This document shows, piece by piece, positions 6,463 through 15,224 of a stretch of 33,835 bases of DNA. Source of the DNA: Desulfobacterota bacterium AH_259_B03_O07 (GTDB lineage Bacteria > Desulfobacterota_D > UBA1144 > Nemesobacterales > CSP1-2); NCBI GenBank assembly GCA_027717645.1, contig JALLOG010000024.1, forward strand, positions 1 to 33,835. The letters run 5' to 3'. Position 1 is the first letter of the stretch, and every line of letters begins with the position of its first letter. The notes under the pieces were generated by a model. It ran no database searches, was not told the origin of the DNA, and worked only from the letters and a program-made list of their open reading frames with translations. A program made the position numbers and the translations under genes.

Positions 6463-7011
6463 GTGAAACTCCTCAAAGAAATTTCTGCTTCGTTTCTTTG
6501 GAGCGCCTACGAACAACTATTACTACGAGCCCTAGATCTTTACAGAGATGAAGGAATAGGAATACCCGATATGAGTTCACTAATGGACTTAGGGTTCTCA
6601 ATGGAGGAAGCAGAGGTTTTGGTGTCGCAACTCGAGTCAGAGGGTCTGAATCCTTCGGGTGACCCTTTTGCCGGAGAGTTAACTCTCACAAGTTTTGAAC
6701 GAATGACATTTCAAGATGCAATAGATGATTTTAATTCAATGATAGAAGAAGTGGCATCTGAGTTCGACATTCCACTTGTGGATATAAATTCCTTTCTCTC
6801 CACACTTAATAGTGAGGGTATTGACGGTTTTTCAGGGAGTTTTTTCCTGGTCGATTCCGAAAATACAACTTTTAGCCTCGATGGAATCCACCTTAATAAC
6901 GCTGGTTATGCCCTAGCCGCGAATGAATTTATAAAGGTCATGAACCAGTCGTTTGGGTTCAATATTCCGCTTTTAGAAACACAGCAGTTCGCAGGTCAGT
7001 ATGCTAATTAA
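6463..7011 (+). pseudogene. 5'-truncated SGNH/GDSL hydrolase remnant
   Basis: The C-terminal half matches an SGNH hydrolase: FSLDGIHLNNAGYALAANEF is block V with the catalytic Asp and His (DGxHxNxxGY). The N-terminal half of the family, including the GDS nucleophile Ser block and the block III Asn, is absent. The frame is closed by a TAA at 6451, 12 bases before the GTG, and no ribosome site is present. It is therefore best read as a decayed 3' fragment of a secreted lipase/esterase-like gene. Its start abuts the divergent membrane-protein gene, which suggests a rearrangement at about 6440. Confidence 0.7.
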
Positions 7012-7036
7012 ACCCTTGTCATCTACTCTAGGCAGT

Positions 7037-8170
7037 TTATAGATCAGGCATCGGATACACTGGCTCCGCCACTGCTAGATCGACGGGATGCACAATCTGT
7101 TTTTTCCCACCCTGCCATTGAACTACCACCAGTCGGTGTCCGATTTGTCTTCCGGTAACAGGTTCAATCTTAAAATGACCATAAAATGAGTTGAATTCAG
7201 ATTTCTTAGCTACCTCTCGAAGGTAATTGTCATCAAGTGATTCGGCCTCTTCAATACATTTACTAATCACGAGTCCTATGTTGTACCCCTGAGCAGCCAG
7301 GTAGTCAGGTACTTTCCCATATTCGACTCTGAAATTAGTAAAGAACTCTATGGGAGTTGGTCCGAAGTCCGGTTCTATTTTCATGCCATGCTCCCATTGA
7401 CTGGTTGAAAGGAAACCTTCTGAGTGCTTCCCAAAAGTCTCCTTAAAGAGTTTCAGTGCTGCAACTACGAGTCCCACTGCCTTAACGTCTATCTTTTGTT
7501 CAATGATTTGTTTAGCGAGACTCAAATCATCATCGGCCCGACCCACTCCCAAAATAATATCAGGCTCATTATCCTTAGCCAATCCTAAGAGAGCAGAAAA
7601 GTCACTCCGACCAGAAAGATATGAATATTCCCCGACATCGAATCCATTTTGTTGCCCGTAGCTTTTTGCTCCATCCGCTACATTTTTTGAGAAGCCGCTA
7701 TCCTCAGCTTTGAAAATAGCTATCCTTCGTGCAGATCCATCAATTTTTCTTACCATTTCTAAAATTCCATTAAAGTATATGCTGGCTGGTGTGATCGCGC
7801 TTACTATGTGGGGGAAACCACGGTTTGTTATCTCATCAGAAGATCCTCCATGATTCCAAAGGGTTCTTTGAAAATCTTGGGAAACAGTTGCAGCGGCCAA
7901 CGTAAGACCACTGGAGTATGGTCCAATTAAAAAATCGACTTTATCCTTTCGTATTAGTTTTTCTGTATTTTGCTTGCACTTATCCACTGAGCTTTCGTCA
8001 TCGTAGTATTTAAGTTCAAATGGGACTCTTTTATTTAATTCGCGGACATATATGCCGCCAATTTCATTAACTTCCTTGATCCAAAGAGAAAGTCCTTCAA
8101 AACTTTCTTTTCCCTGTATTGAATACCTACCATTTAGGGAGATGGAAATTCCTAGTACTATATTCTGCAT
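7037..8170 (-). CDS. LivK-type periplasmic-binding-fold protein without signal peptide
   Basis: The 377-residue protein is a type I periplasmic binding protein of the branched-chain amino-acid/amide family (Peripla_BP_6). It has the opening strand VLGISISLNGRYSIQGKESF, the NEIGGI turn, FLIGPYSSGLTLAAATVSQ and the inter-lobe segments YFNGILEMV and YLAAQGYNIG. Family members normally start with a signal peptide or lipobox, but this ORF begins at the first strand of the mature domain. In-frame sequence upstream reaches a TAA without another start. No ribosome site is evident and no LivHMGF permease genes are nearby. It may be a cytosolic ligand sensor like AmiC, or a gene that lost its export signal. 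Confidence 0.85.
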   Translation of the reverse strand: MQNIVLGISISLNGRYSIQGKESFEGLSLWIKEVNEIGGIYVRELNKRVPFELKYYDDESSVDKCKQNTEKLIRKDKVDFLIGPYSSGLTLAAATVSQDFQRTLWNHGGSSDEITNRGFPHIVSAITPASIYFNGILEMVRKIDGSARRIAIFKAEDSGFSKNVADGAKSYGQQNGFDVGEYSYLSGRSDFSALLGLAKDNEPDIILGVGRADDDLSLAKQIIEQKIDVKAVGLVVAALKLFKETFGKHSEGFLSTSQWEHGMKIEPDFGPTPIEFFTNFRVEYGKVPDYLAAQGYNIGLVISKCIEEAESLDDNYLREVAKKSEFNSFYGHFKIEPVTGRQIGHRLVVVQWQGGKKQIVHPVDLAVAEPVYPMPDL

Positions 8171-8262
8171 TTCAATATAAGCGGGAGGATAACGGAATCG
8201 GACTTATTTTATTTTTACTTGCTACAAGATAGAAAAATTTAAAATCAGTTAAGCGGGCAAGT

Positions 8263-9456
8263 TCATTCCAGCTTTTCTACAGCCTCTTCAATCCTATCTA
8301 TGCCCTTCTTAATATCTTCCATTGACACGGCATAAGAAATCCTAACGTGGTCGTCAGAACCAAATTCAATCCCAGGTATAACTGCGACTTTAGCCTCTTC
8401 GAGCAAGAATTCTGTAAAATCAACGGAATTTTCAATCTCTTTCCCATCATAGCCCTTACCAAAGAATCTAGATATATTAGGAAAAACGTAGAAGGCTCCC
8501 TGCGGACTAAAACACCTAACATCCGGAACTTCATTCAATCTTTTCGTAATATAATTTTTCCTCTCTTCAAATTCTCTAACCATTTTAGACACATCATCTT
8601 GAGATCCCATTAAGGCCTCTACTGCGGCCATTTGGGATATGGAAACCGGATTAGAAGTTGATTGACCCTGTAGTTTACTCATTGCGCTGGTAACCGCCTT
8701 ATCACCTGCTGAGTATCCTATTCGCCATCCTGTCATAGAATACGTTTTCGAAACTCCATTTACGAGAATTGTGGAATTCTTTACATCATCGCCGAGGGTT
8801 GCGATCGGGGTGTGAGTTATACCATCGTATAAGATTTTGTGATAAATCTCATCTGAAATAATGATCAGGCCAGAATCGATTGCAATCTCAGCTATAATAT
8901 TTAGGTCATCCTCACTGTAAGTAGCTCCCGTAGGATTTGATGGGTAATTTAATATTAGGACCTTAGTTTTTTGGTTTATTTTCTCTTTAAGTTCATCTGG
9001 TTCAATCTTGAACCCGCTTTCTTCAGTGGTCTCTATTATTACAGGTTTGCCACCGGCTAACGACACCTGTGCCGGATATGAAACCCAGTATGGTGCAGGT
9101 ATTATAACTTCATCACCTTCCTCAATAATTACTTGTGTCAAGTTATAGAGAGTGTGCTTAGCGCCACATGAGACAATTATTTCAGACTTGTCGTAATCTA
9201 GGCCGTAATCCTCGCTCAAACTAGCGATGATTGCCTCTTTAAGTTCGTCAATGCCACCAACCGCAGTATATTTTGTAAATCCATCATTGATTGCGCTTAC
9301 GGCTATGTCTTTAATATTCTCGGGAGTATCGAAATCAGGTTCACCAGCACCAAACCCGATGACATCTATACCCTCAGCCCTTAGGGCTTTCGCTTTTGCG
9401 GTGATCAAAAGTGTTGCTGATGGTTTTAGCTTTTCGGCACGTGATGCAAGTTTCAT
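8263..9456 (-). CDS. PLP-dependent aspartate-type aminotransferase (class I)
   Basis: A 397-residue fold-type I aminotransferase of the Bacillus/thermophile aspartate aminotransferase group. Visible features are FGAGEPDFDTP near the N-terminus, the NYPSNPTG motif at about 170-177, SDEIYHKILYDG, and the PLP Schiff-base Lys in VSKTYSMTGWRIGY (Lys 237). An Arg in VRISYA near the C-terminus would bind the substrate carboxylate. It moves amino groups between aspartate or related amino acids and 2-oxoglutarate in the cytoplasm. It starts six bases after coaD ends, so it is in the rsmD-coaD-aminotransferase operon. Exact substrate (aspartate, prephenate or others) is not settled by sequence. Confidence 0.93.
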   Translation of the reverse strand: MKLASRAEKLKPSATLLITAKAKALRAEGIDVIGFGAGEPDFDTPENIKDIAVSAINDGFTKYTAVGGIDELKEAIIASLSEDYGLDYDKSEIIVSCGAKHTLYNLTQVIIEEGDEVIIPAPYWVSYPAQVSLAGGKPVIIETTEESGFKIEPDELKEKINQKTKVLILNYPSNPTGATYSEDDLNIIAEIAIDSGLIIISDEIYHKILYDGITHTPIATLGDDVKNSTILVNGVSKTYSMTGWRIGYSAGDKAVTSAMSKLQGQSTSNPVSISQMAAVEALMGSQDDVSKMVREFEERKNYITKRLNEVPDVRCFSPQGAFYVFPNISRFFGKGYDGKEIENSVDFTEFLLEEAKVAVIPGIEFGSDDHVRISYAVSMEDIKKGIDRIEEAVEKLE

Positions 9457-9462
9457 TTGGTT

Positions 9463-9957
9463 TCAACTCTCTCGCTTCTTGAGCAATTTCTTCTTTAGCC
9501 TTGTCTCTACTACTTCCGGAACCATCTCTTTGACTGAACCACTGAGTGATATTATTTGTTTAATCAAAGATGAACTGATGTGTGCATAGGCACTATCTGT
9601 AACCATGAACACTGTTTCGAGTTCCTTAAACAAAGTTTTATTTGCGAGAGCCATTTGAAGTTCATATTCAAAATCCGAAACGGTCCTCATGCCTCGTAGA
9701 ACAGTATTAGTACCGGCTTTTTTTACATAATCTACCAATAGACCCTCGAAACAATCTATTTTTACTTCTGGACGATTACGAAAAATTTCTTTGAGGATTT
9801 CTAACCTTTCCTGTAGTGTGAAGGTCGTTTCTTTTGCAACATTATGGGCCACAGCCACTATCACTTCATCGAAAACCTTTACTACCCTATCTATTATGTT
9901 CAGGTGACCTTTGGTAAAGGGATCGAATGAGCCCGGATAAATTACATAATTTCCCAT
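9463..9957 (-). CDS. coaD: Phosphopantetheine adenylyltransferase
   Basis: CoaD adds AMP from ATP to 4'-phosphopantetheine, the fourth step of coenzyme A synthesis. The nucleotidyltransferase signature YPGSFDPFTKGHLNII is at residues 5-20 (G and H of the TxGH-like motif present), and the C-terminal ISSSLIK motif is intact. I take the start at 9957, three codons inside the ORF track, because the rsmD stop and this ATG overlap as TAATG and an AAGGTG ribosome site lies six bases before. The result is 164 residues, the normal family length. The overlap implies translational coupling with rsmD. Confidence 0.96.
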   Translation of the reverse strand: MGNYVIYPGSFDPFTKGHLNIIDRVVKVFDEVIVAVAHNVAKETTFTLQERLEILKEIFRNRPEVKIDCFEGLLVDYVKKAGTNTVLRGMRTVSDFEYELQMALANKTLFKELETVFMVTDSAYAHISSSLIKQIISLSGSVKEMVPEVVETRLKKKLLKKRES

Positions 9958-10523
9958 TAAAAGCACCTTCTAAAATAACTAACCTTTGTTCCACCGAATG
10001 ATCTAGTAGTGCGAGAAAATCCTGGCGTGCTACCTGTTATTGGGTGTTCATGTTCGATAACTATCGACGTGCCAGATTCTACACAACCTTTTACGATATT
10101 TATGAAGTCCGGTACTCCTTTTTTATCATACAAGATATAGGGTGGATCGATAAAAACTATATCAAATTTGTATTCATTTTTAATGAGTCCTTTAACCGCA
10201 TTCTCATAATCATCGCAAATGAAAGTAGTTTTATCAAGAAATCCACATGAAGCGACGTTATCCCTAAGTATCTTGAATACATGTGGATTTTTCTCAATGA
10301 AAACAACTTGTGCGGCCCCTATGCTAAGAGATTCAATACCCAGACCTCCCGAACCTGCAAATATATCAAGTATTCTCAATCCACTAATATCACCAAGAGA
10401 GTCAAAGATTGATTTTTTTATTCTGCTGGTTGTGGGTCGAATCGTCCTACCTTTGGGAACCTTTAATTTTTTCCCTTTTATCGTGCCTGTTAGCACTTGC
10501 AACACAGGCTGATATAGTACCAT
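9957..10523 (-). CDS. rsmD: 16S rRNA (guanine(966)-N2)-methyltransferase
   Basis: RsmD methylates G966 of 16S rRNA using S-adenosylmethionine. The family hallmarks are all present: LTGTIKGKKLKVPKG and IRPTTSRIKKSIFDSL near the N-terminus, the SAM loop ILDIFAGSGGLGIESL, and the catalytic FIDPPY. I place the start at the ATG at 10523 because AAAAGGAG lies just before it; the TTG at 10541 used by the track is less likely. It is the first gene of a three-gene operon with coaD and an aminotransferase; rsmD-coaD adjacency is common in bacteria. Confidence 0.95.
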   Translation of the reverse strand: MVLYQPVLQVLTGTIKGKKLKVPKGRTIRPTTSRIKKSIFDSLGDISGLRILDIFAGSGGLGIESLSIGAAQVVFIEKNPHVFKILRDNVASCGFLDKTTFICDDYENAVKGLIKNEYKFDIVFIDPPYILYDKKGVPDFINIVKGCVESGTSIVIEHEHPITGSTPGFSRTTRSFGGTKVSYFRRCF

Positions 10524-10699
10524 ACCAACTCCTTTTATCAAAAGCGAAATTCTAACAATCTCAACTACTAATCTTATGTATAGTTTTACACAGTAGATAC
10601 AGTGTGATATTACACAAATGGGTAAAATAATTACTCCTTTTACCTACAAACTATCAATAACTTCTCATCAAGATTACAAATAATCATTTACCAATAAGA

Positions 10700-10715
10700 T
10701 GGCATAAATTTTGCA
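10700..10715 (+). promoter_or_regulatory. Sigma-54 promoter upstream of the PA2779-like operon
   Basis: TGGCATAAATTTTGCA matches the sigma-54 consensus TGGCACG-N4-TTGCW, with the invariant GG and GC and exact spacing. The predicted start is near 10727, giving a leader of about 305 nt before the first gene at 11032. A GTGT-N6-ACAC dyad lies about 90 bases upstream (10602-10615) and could bind an NtrC-type activator. The leader between 10727 and 11031 contains no gene I can support. The 5' part of the gap (10524-10690) also holds none. Confidence 0.72.
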
Positions 10716-11031
10716 CCTTCATTTGTGAAACTCATATCATAGAAATTAAGGAAATGATGAAATTAATAATATTCAGTCTCTTTGCTATAATTATAAGAAC
10801 AGGGTGTCCTTAATCATGGTAGGTTGTGATGGATGAAGAAACGTTGACTAGGGATCTCAACAGAGCAATCTTAAAACCACTATAAATGTTAGAATTGCAG
10901 AAAAATGGTTTGAGGGAAAATGTTTAATGACATGAATATATGGGTCTTATAAATTAAGTTTAACAAATCACTCTTTAAATATTTGAGCCAGATATTTTTT
11001 GATAATCTTAGATAATAAGGAGGCTGGATTC

Positions 11032-11436
11032 ATGATACTTTTAAAAAATAAAATCTATAAAATCCCAATCATAATTATAATATTTATTAGCTTCACACCT
11101 TTATCCCTGATCTCTAAAAGCGTGGAAGCCGCTATTGTGGGTTCACAAATGATTTCCACCAATGGGAGATCATATCTAAACAGAGAAATAAATGAAAAAA
11201 AGATTCGTAAGATGCTCGAGAATAAAATCGTAGTCGAAAAACTTAAGAGTTATGGACTTTCCGATGAAGAATTAGCTACAAAGTTAAAAAGCATGAGCGA
11301 CGAACATATTCATCAGTTGGCGGCTCTTTCTGACCGAATTCCCGCAGGGGGTAATGGTGCTGCAGCAGCAGCTGTAATTGTTCTGGTAGTTTTCGTCATA
11401 GCTATCATACTTCTTATAGTTTTGAGAAGGATTTAA
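11032..11436 (+). CDS. PA2779-family exported protein with C-terminal membrane helix
   Basis: The 134-residue protein has an N-terminal signal peptide or anchor, a helical middle (MLENKIVVEKLKSYGLSDEE, TKLKSMSDEHIHQLAALSD), then RIPAGGNG followed by an Ala/Val/Ile-rich transmembrane segment and a basic tail. This pattern is that of the PA2779 family (DUF6627). The start is the ATG at 11032, which follows AAGGAGG; the track's start at 10999 is a TTG with no ribosome site. The gene pairs with a PA2778-type C39 peptidase 24 bases downstream, a partnership known from Pseudomonas. The GG before a hydrophobic segment resembles C39 cleavage sites, so this may be the peptidase substrate; that is an inference. 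Confidence 0.85.
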   Translation: MILLKNKIYKIPIIIIIFISFTPLSLISKSVEAAIVGSQMISTNGRSYLNREINEKKIRKMLENKIVVEKLKSYGLSDEELATKLKSMSDEHIHQLAALSDRIPAGGNGAAAAAVIVLVVFVIAIILLIVLRRI

Positions 11437-11460
11437 ATTAGAAGTTTAGCGGGCTCAATT

Positions 11461-12021
11461 ATGCTTAAGTCGATGGGTTTATTTATAAATCTTGTTATTA
11501 TAAATAGCTCAATTTTATTACTCAGTTGTCATCAAAATCACTTCATCCGTGATGACATTTATAATTCAGATAGTGCAAAAACTATAGAGAATGTCCCTTT
11601 TGTTAAACAGAAAAATCAATTTTGTGGACCCGCGGCCATGGCATCAATCATGACATTCTTCGGTCAAGAAATAAGTCAGGAAGAAATTGCTAATGATGTT
11701 TATACTCCAAAGCTAAAAGGCGCGCTGATATCCGACATGGAAAATTTCGCGAAAGAGATGGGCTATGACGCTGAAACAATAAATGGTGATACTAGTGTTC
11801 TTTTTTCTCATATTGACCAGGGCATTCCAACTATAGTTCTAGTAGACCGCGGAAAGCTGTTTGTCAGCATTCCCCACTATTATGTAGTATATGGATACGA
11901 TAAGAGCAAGAGTACATTCATTATTCACACGGGGTTTGAAAGTAGTCGAGAAATTAAAATCTCACAACTTGAGGATGAGTGGACAAAGATGAACCGACTT
12001 ATGCTTATTGTCAAAAAGTGA
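11461..12021 (+). CDS. PA2778-type C39 cysteine peptidase lipoprotein
   Basis: A 186-residue protein whose signal peptide ends in a lipobox LLLSC (Cys 23), followed by a C39-like papain-fold peptidase. The nucleophile is in KNQFCGPAAMASIM (Cys 55) with the preceding Gln as oxyanion residue, and the His in IPHYYVVYGYD (His 139). The size is that of the peptidase domain alone. PA2778 proteins as I know them continue into a TPR domain, but here the TPR part is a separate lipoprotein whose GTG start overlaps this stop. The enzyme probably cleaves a partner in the periplasm or at the outer membrane, the best candidate being the PA2779-family product just upstream. Confidence 0.87.
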   Translation: MLKSMGLFINLVIINSSILLLSCHQNHFIRDDIYNSDSAKTIENVPFVKQKNQFCGPAAMASIMTFFGQEISQEEIANDVYTPKLKGALISDMENFAKEMGYDAETINGDTSVLFSHIDQGIPTIVLVDRGKLFVSIPHYYVVYGYDKSKSTFIIHTGFESSREIKISQLEDEWTKMNRLMLIVKK

Positions 12022-12608
12022 CCTGGAATCTTTGTAAATTAATAATATTATTAATTCCATTATCAAATTTAGCTGTTAGTTGTGGCTACTTGTCACCACT
12101 CCTACTAATAAAAGACCCTTTAACTCCTCAGGAGCACAATAACCTCGGTGTAGCATATGAAAAAGAAGCTAAATATGATCTGGCCATTAAACAGTATAAG
12201 AAGGCTTTTGACATGAACAGCGACTTGATTGTTCCATTGGTTAACATAGGTAATGCATATCTTAAACGGGGGAATTACTCGGAAGCTGAAAAATATTATT
12301 TAAGGGCATTAGATAAGGATGAATACAATTTAGAGGCATCAAACAACCTTGCATCCATATTTTTGATTACCGAGAAAGATTATGAAAAAGGCCTTAAAAT
12401 AATTATAAGTGCAGTGGCTAACAATGAGGGCTTTCCGGTATACGCCATGGATACAATAGGCATCTTGTATTCTCGATTGGGTAATATGGATAAAGCAAAA
12501 TTTTTCTTGATTAAAGCATGTGAAAAAACAGATTACGATAACTCATTTTCAGAGGAAATTAATAAACACCTTCAGGAGATAGGGGAGAAGGGATGTGCAA
12601 AGTATTAA
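12018..12608 (+). CDS. TPR lipoprotein, split-off C-terminal part of PA2778
   Basis: The 196-residue protein has its own signal peptide with a lipobox LAVSC (about residue 22 from the GTG), then about four tetratricopeptide repeats (HNNLGVAYEKEAKYDLAIKQ, LVNIGNAYLKRGNYSEAEKY and so on). I choose the GTG at 12018, which forms a 4-base GTGA overlap with the C39 gene; the track's ATG at 11979 would bury the signal peptide. Overlap implies coupled translation. It probably holds or presents partners for the peptidase. Its end overlaps the convergent pepF stop by four bases. Confidence 0.85.
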   Translation: MTWNLCKLIILLIPLSNLAVSCGYLSPLLLIKDPLTPQEHNNLGVAYEKEAKYDLAIKQYKKAFDMNSDLIVPLVNIGNAYLKRGNYSEAEKYYLRALDKDEYNLEASNNLASIFLITEKDYEKGLKIIISAVANNEGFPVYAMDTIGILYSRLGNMDKAKFFLIKACEKTDYDNSFSEEINKHLQEIGEKGCAKY

Positions 12609-14431
12609 TTTCGTGCATTTACTACCTTAGCCAACACACTTGCCTCGTTAACCATTTCTCTAAGAATATCTATTCCGCCTTCCCAAAATTCTGGATCTGT
12701 GATATCTACACCCACTCGTGATAAGAGCTCCTCCGGTGACACACTCCCACCGGATGATAATAGATCGATATAGAGTGTAACAAATGTATTTCCTTCCACT
12801 AGGTATTTATTATAGAGAGAAAGGACGAGAAGTTCTCCAAATGAATAGGCATAACAATAAAAGGGTGAGTGGATGAAATGAGGAATATAGGTCCACCACC
12901 ATGAATAGTCTTCCGTTAATTCGACCGAACTGCCAAACATTTGTTTATTGGTCTCAAGCCAGATTCCATTTATCCTCTCCGCCGTGAGCTCTCCTTCCTT
13001 TCTTCTTGCATGATGAAGCTTTTCTTCAAATCTCGTCATCACTACCTGCCTGAACACAGTAGCGAAGATATCTTCAAGCTTGCTGCAGAGAAGTGATAAC
13101 CTTACCAGCGAATTAGACTCCGATTCTTTTAGTTCATGAAATACTAATATCTCACCAAACACGCTAGCAGTTTCTGCGGTTGTAAGAGGGGTGTTACACT
13201 GAAAGTAGCCCTGCTGTCTTGAAAGATATTGATGAATCCCGTGACCAAGCTCATGGGCTAGTGTCATAACATCACGAAGAGTTCCAGTGTAATTCGTAAA
13301 CACATATGGGTGAACGCTCGGTACGGTGCTGTGACTGAAAGCCCCTCCCCTTTTTCCCTCTCGAGTTTCTGCGTCAATCCAATTCCGATCAAAAAACTTC
13401 TCTGCAATTTTGGACATACGAGTCGAAAACTGTGCGAACGCATTAAGAATTATCTCTTTCCCTCTTACGTAATTTATAGATTTTGTATCTTTAAATATAG
13501 GAGCGTAACGATCATAGTCATAAAACTTTTTTATTCCAAGGAGTCTTTTCTTGATATTATAGTATCTTTTCACCAGGTCGTAGTTAGCTTCGCATGATCC
13601 CATAAGAGCATCTACTGTGTTTTTATCTATTTCATTATCCAAGTGGCGAGACGCCATAGGATCATCGAATAAGCGGAGTCGATCGTTTATAGAGTGTTCC
13701 TGCACAAGAGTATTGAATATAAATGTTAGCACATGGATGTTTTCCTTAAGCCCTTTTGTGAGTCCCTTAGCAGCAGCCTTTCGTTTGTTTCGGTCCAGAT
13801 CATATAGAAGTGAAAGTGTTTCTGTCTCAGTTAGTTCTTTCGTCTTACCATCCAATCTTACTTTGAATCTTATATTATTTATGACCTCATCAAAAAGACG
13901 CATAAATGCACGAGATCCTGTATTTGCTTTTTCATCTAGAATCTTCTCTTCAGATTCACTTAACCTATGTGGTTTATATCGTCTTTCTCGATCGAGGAAA
14001 TGCCTGTAATGCGAGAGTCTATTCGATACTATTAATTGATTCGCTATTTTATCGGGCAATGAAACCCATTCGAGTTCAAAGAATAATAGGTGCTTGCGTA
14101 CTTCGGTGGCTTTTTCTTGGATTGATTGCAGGAAGGCTCCATGCTTTGGATTACTTGTGTCAGCAGCGAAAACAAGATGAGCGAAAGCTATTAACTTACC
14201 AATACTTTCACTGATGGATTCAAGTTCTTTCAGCGCGCTTAGAAGTAACCTAGAAGATACCTTCTTAGAATTTATCTTTTTCCTATATTTCCGCTCAAAT
14301 TTTTTTGCTTTCGAAAGAGTTGTGTTTATGTCTTTCGTAATTTTAGGGTCATCAATGCCTCTGTAAAGGTCCGAGAGATCCCATCTGACCCCTTCAGAAC
14401 CGATCAATCCCTTTTTGGCTGATTTTGCCAA
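12605..14431 (-). CDS. pepF: M3-family oligoendopeptidase (PepF type)
   Basis: A 608-residue zinc metallopeptidase of the M3 family. The zinc site is LAHELGHGIHQYLS (HEXXH at 393-397) with the third ligand Glu in TAETASVFGE (about 420). The N-terminal part has the helical oligoendopeptidase-F layout (VRWDLSDLYRGIDDPKI). There is no signal peptide, so it is cytoplasmic and trims short peptides. Length is that of the PepF/PZ-peptidase subgroup. The start ATG with the MAKSAKKG leader fits. It stands alone on this strand, convergent with the PA2778-like operon. Confidence 0.93.
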   Translation of the reverse strand: MAKSAKKGLIGSEGVRWDLSDLYRGIDDPKITKDINTTLSKAKKFERKYRKKINSKKVSSRLLLSALKELESISESIGKLIAFAHLVFAADTSNPKHGAFLQSIQEKATEVRKHLLFFELEWVSLPDKIANQLIVSNRLSHYRHFLDRERRYKPHRLSESEEKILDEKANTGSRAFMRLFDEVINNIRFKVRLDGKTKELTETETLSLLYDLDRNKRKAAAKGLTKGLKENIHVLTFIFNTLVQEHSINDRLRLFDDPMASRHLDNEIDKNTVDALMGSCEANYDLVKRYYNIKKRLLGIKKFYDYDRYAPIFKDTKSINYVRGKEIILNAFAQFSTRMSKIAEKFFDRNWIDAETREGKRGGAFSHSTVPSVHPYVFTNYTGTLRDVMTLAHELGHGIHQYLSRQQGYFQCNTPLTTAETASVFGEILVFHELKESESNSLVRLSLLCSKLEDIFATVFRQVVMTRFEEKLHHARRKEGELTAERINGIWLETNKQMFGSSVELTEDYSWWWTYIPHFIHSPFYCYAYSFGELLVLSLYNKYLVEGNTFVTLYIDLLSSGGSVSPEELLSRVGVDITDPEFWEGGIDILREMVNEASVLAKVVNARN

Positions 14432-14567
14432 TTATTTATCCCTTTCTATTATTAAAAATTTCTAATTTTGAAATTTAACAAACACCAAGGTCCAAATTTA
14501 TATTATGAATCTCTATCCCGTCATGATTAGCTGCTTTTTAATTTGTCAAAAACTGAAGATAGATAGC

Positions 14568-15026
14568 TTACTCCTCATCCAGCTCCTCACGGACAACTCT
14601 ATTTACTAATGATCCATCGGCCCGTCCCTTTAATCTTGGCATAATGATTTTCATCACCATACCTAAATCCTTTATTGACTCCGCCTGTACCTCCTCAATC
14701 GCCCTTCTCACTTCTTCTTTAATTTCATTTTCATCCATCTGTTTTGGCATATATCTCATAAGAATATCTATCTCAGCCTTTTCCTTATCGGCCAGATCAG
14801 TTCTCTCGGCTTTATTATATTCATTTGCCGCTTCTTTACGTTTTTTAACTTCACTGGCAATTACTTCTATAATCTCATCATCGTTTAAGGTTTCTTTCCC
14901 ACCTTTAATCTCAATCTCCTTGTTTCTAATAGCGGATTGAAGCATTCGAAGTACAGATAGTTCCAGAGCTTTTTTATTTCTGAGAGCTTCTTTTAAATTT
15001 TCAGGAATTTGTTTTCTAAGATCCAT
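14568..15026 (-). CDS. yqeY: GatB/YqeY domain protein
   Basis: The 152-residue protein is a stand-alone YqeY protein, homologous to the C-terminal tRNA-binding domain of GatB. Typical family segments are LSVLRMLQSAIRNKEIE, VKKRKEAANEYNKAER, EIDILMRYMPKQMDENEI and the C-terminal RLKGRADGSLVNRVVRE. The precise role is not settled in any organism I know; a link to tRNA-dependent amidation or translation is assumed from homology. It is usually near rpsU or dnaG in other genomes but not here. Confidence 0.92.
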   Translation of the reverse strand: MDLRKQIPENLKEALRNKKALELSVLRMLQSAIRNKEIEIKGGKETLNDDEIIEVIASEVKKRKEAANEYNKAERTDLADKEKAEIDILMRYMPKQMDENEIKEEVRRAIEEVQAESIKDLGMVMKIIMPRLKGRADGSLVNRVVREELDEE

Positions 15027-15224
15027 CTATATGTCCTCACTACAAATCTACCATATACTCAAAATCCAATAAACTTATTCTAAAACCCTTGTTGTTAATA
15101 ATCCAATTTTTTCAGTTTCTTTGTTAACTAATTAATAAACTAGTAACTTTAACATGCAATATCTAAATTTCCTTGAATGGAATTGATAGATTGAGTAACC
15201 TGATTTTCTAGTCAGGACCAAGAA

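Noticed and set aside
9227-9589. 120-residue plus-strand ORF
   Set aside because: Spans the aminotransferase start and the coaD end in antisense; shadow of two well-supported genes.
10524-11031. Possible small gene (ATGGATGAAGAAACG at about 10830)
   Set aside because: Only 18 codons, no ribosome site; better explained as a leader after the sigma-54 promoter.
13617-14009. 130-residue plus-strand ORF
   Set aside because: Antisense of pepF, serine-rich composition from reversed Arg/Glu codons; no family motif.
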